NCBI GenBank assembly: GCA_016763855.1
Contig: JAESSY010000121.1
Coordinates: 1-35,172, forward strand
Reading direction: 5' to 3'
Length of the DNA stretch: 35,172 nucleotides
Source: Pseudomonadales bacterium
GTDB taxonomy: Bacteria; Pseudomonadota; Gammaproteobacteria; Pseudomonadales; Azotimanducaceae
Positions 33,667-35,172 of this stretch are shown here, piece by piece. The notes below the pieces were generated by a model. It was not told the origin of the DNA. It searched no databases and was given only the letters and a program-made list of their open reading frames with translations. A program made the translations under genes and the position numbers. How positions within the stretch are numbered: position 1 is the stretch's first letter; each line of letters starts with the position of its first letter.

Positions 33667-35160
33667 TTATTTACCATGGGTTATCTCTCGCGTTTCTAGT
33701 ACGGCCGCAGCTAACTCGTAAAGAGGATTTGGATAGATAAAGAGAACCAAACAGCCTAAAGCGGTAATACCTATTGCAATTAGTGAAGCGAGCGGCGCTT
33801 CTTTTATTTGGATATTAGTTGCGGAGTTCTCTGTAGCTTGAGCATGTTTAGTTGACATATTAGGAAAAAAAGCGTGAAAAGATATCGGTAACAAGTATGC
33901 AATGTTGAGCATGGAGCTAAGCATTAAAACTGCCATAATTATAAACTGCTCGGTTTCAATAGTACTCATTAATAAATACCATTTACTCCATGTTCCACCT
34001 GTGGGTGGTAAGCCAATAATACAGAGCGTGGCAATAAAAAATGCAGCCATGGTAAATGGCATTTGTCTACCGAGACCCTGCATTTCGCTAACCTTTGATT
34101 TATGCGCAGCGACTAAAATAGCACCAGCACAGAAGAATAAAGTGATCTTGCCAAAAGCATGCATGGCAATATGCATCGAACTTGCGATAACGCCTGATGA
34201 TGTAGCGAGCAACGCTCCAATTGTGGCATAGCCCAGTTGGCTCACCGTCGAATAGGCGAGTCTAGCTTTTAAGTTGTCCTGCCGCATGGCGACAAATGAT
34301 GCCAATAATACTGATGCACCAGCAAGATAAAGTAAGAATTGAGTAGTAGGAAGAACGGCCAACAAATCGAGGCCAAAAATAAACACACAGATTTTAAGGA
34401 TAGTGAACACGCCTGCCTTAACGACGGCCACAGCATGAAGTAATGCGCTAACCGGCGTTGGCGCGACCATTGCTGCTGGTAACCAACGGTGAAAAGGCAT
34501 GATCGCTGCTTTACCTATACCAAAAACAAACAGAACAAGTAGTGCTCCGGCTAAGGTTTTATCAATATTACTGTCAAATATCCCCCCTTGTTTAAAATCT
34601 AAAGTACCCGCAATAAACCAGGTGATAACGATTGCCAGCAAGAAGAATGCTATTGATGTTCCAAGTAAAATTCCAAGATAAGTTCTCCCGCCTTTTTTTG
34701 CTTTTTCGGTTCCAGCGTGAGTCACTAGCGGGTAAGTCGAAAGGGTTAACACTTCGTAAAAAATGAATAGCGTAAAAAGATTTTCGGCAAAAGCGATCCC
34801 CATCACCGCAGCAATCGCTAGCGCAAAACAAGCATAAAATCGAGTTTGATTTTTTTCGTGATGACTTCGCATATATCCAATGGCGTAGATGGTCGTCACT
34901 AACCAGAGGAAGCTCGCAATTAAACCGAAAAGCATTCCTAATGGTTCAACCTCAAAGCTGATCTGTAAACCAGGTAAAAGTTCCCACCAGAATGCGTTGA
35001 TAGTCTCTCCTGCGAGGACGCCTTGGTACAAGTTGATCACACAATAAAAAAGCATTAAACCGAAACAGATTGTCATTGCTTCGCGCAGGTTAGGTTTGGC
35101 GCCTGTTGCCACAATTGCCAGAGTTGCGAGGGCTGGTAATACCATCGTCAACTGTAACAT
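33667..35160 (-). CDS. Proton-translocating membrane subunit, MrpD/NuoL-like
   Basis: Protein of about 497 aa with some 14 hydrophobic segments. Seen: IYAIGYMRSHHEKNQTRFYA, LFIFYEVLTLSTYPLVTH with the TM5 glutamate, FGIGKAAIMPFHRWLPAAM and PVSALLHAVAVVKAGVF with the channel lysines, ARLAYSTVSQLGYATIGAL, and HAFGKITLFFCAGAI, all core to the antiporter family. It is closer to Mrp subunit D and NuoL/M than the neighbour at 31615-33306. I prefer the ATG at 35160; a TTG at 35169 overlapping a TGA is possible. The cluster probably continues past the right edge. Confidence 0.88.
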   Translation of the reverse strand: MLQLTMVLPALATLAIVATGAKPNLREAMTICFGLMLFYCVINLYQGVLAGETINAFWWELLPGLQISFEVEPLGMLFGLIASFLWLVTTIYAIGYMRSHHEKNQTRFYACFALAIAAVMGIAFAENLFTLFIFYEVLTLSTYPLVTHAGTEKAKKGGRTYLGILLGTSIAFFLLAIVITWFIAGTLDFKQGGIFDSNIDKTLAGALLVLFVFGIGKAAIMPFHRWLPAAMVAPTPVSALLHAVAVVKAGVFTILKICVFIFGLDLLAVLPTTQFLLYLAGASVLLASFVAMRQDNLKARLAYSTVSQLGYATIGALLATSSGVIASSMHIAMHAFGKITLFFCAGAILVAAHKSKVSEMQGLGRQMPFTMAAFFIATLCIIGLPPTGGTWSKWYLLMSTIETEQFIIMAVLMLSSMLNIAYLLPISFHAFFPNMSTKHAQATENSATNIQIKEAPLASLIAIGITALGCLVLFIYPNPLYELAAAVLETREITHGK

Positions 35161-35172
35161 TAGCGTCAATGA

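Noticed and set aside
1-35172. tRNA genes, rRNA genes, CRISPR arrays, insertion sequences, phage genes
   Set aside because: Looked for and not seen; no spaced identical repeats, transposase motifs or tRNA-like folds were recognised by eye.

Overview
The window looks like a chromosome segment from a marine-type gammaproteobacterium that is AT-leaning and not an enteric. The conserved backbone follows an order known from Pseudomonas and relatives: HIT protein, coq7, speD, osmC, crp/vfr, trpCDGE, rpe, then murU/amgK, lptD, surA, pdxA, rsmA, apaH. Genes are tightly packed with many start/stop overlaps. No tRNA, rRNA, CRISPR array, IS element or phage gene was found, and no gene-free stretch exceeds 300 bases. 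The species cannot be named from sequence alone.

Region 1 (about 1-12480) is the accessory part. On the minus strand, in transcription order, lie an adenylate/guanylate cyclase fused to an FHA domain, a very large membrane Ser/Thr kinase with a threonine-repeat N-terminus and a degenerate formylglycine-generating-enzyme-like periplasmic domain, a TpsB outer-membrane transporter, and a giant TpsA exoprotein that runs off the left edge. TpsA is an uninterrupted minus-strand frame of about 1130 codons with no stop inside the window. Divergently, on the plus strand, lie a PP2C phosphatase with a transmembrane segment and a C-terminal SPOR domain, and a two-cNMP-domain protein ending in a rhodanese. 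Together these look like a kinase/phosphatase/FHA-cyclase/cNMP-effector module beside a two-partner secretion adhesin. This is the best candidate here for an undescribed system.

Region 2 (12500-21140) is housekeeping: HIT hydrolase, ubiquinone hydroxylase Coq7, a short SpeD-like protein, OsmC, a Crp/Vfr regulator, trpE-G-D-C, rpe and a DUF3530-like secreted protein. The trpE leader holds a good intrinsic terminator with a possible competing antiterminator, and gph is absent between rpe and trpE.

Region 3 (21140-31520) is the cell-envelope and maintenance block. Peptidoglycan-recycling genes murU and amgK are separated by a YeeE/YedE sulfur-transporter pair. Start-to-start with amgK runs lptD-surA-pdxA-rsmA-apaH-cca. 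The apaG gene usually found before apaH is missing.

Region 4 (31615-35172, minus strand) has two NuoL/NuoM/MrpD-type proton-translocating membrane subunits flanking a small unrecognised two-helix membrane protein. It is part of an ion-antiporter-like cluster that continues beyond the right edge.
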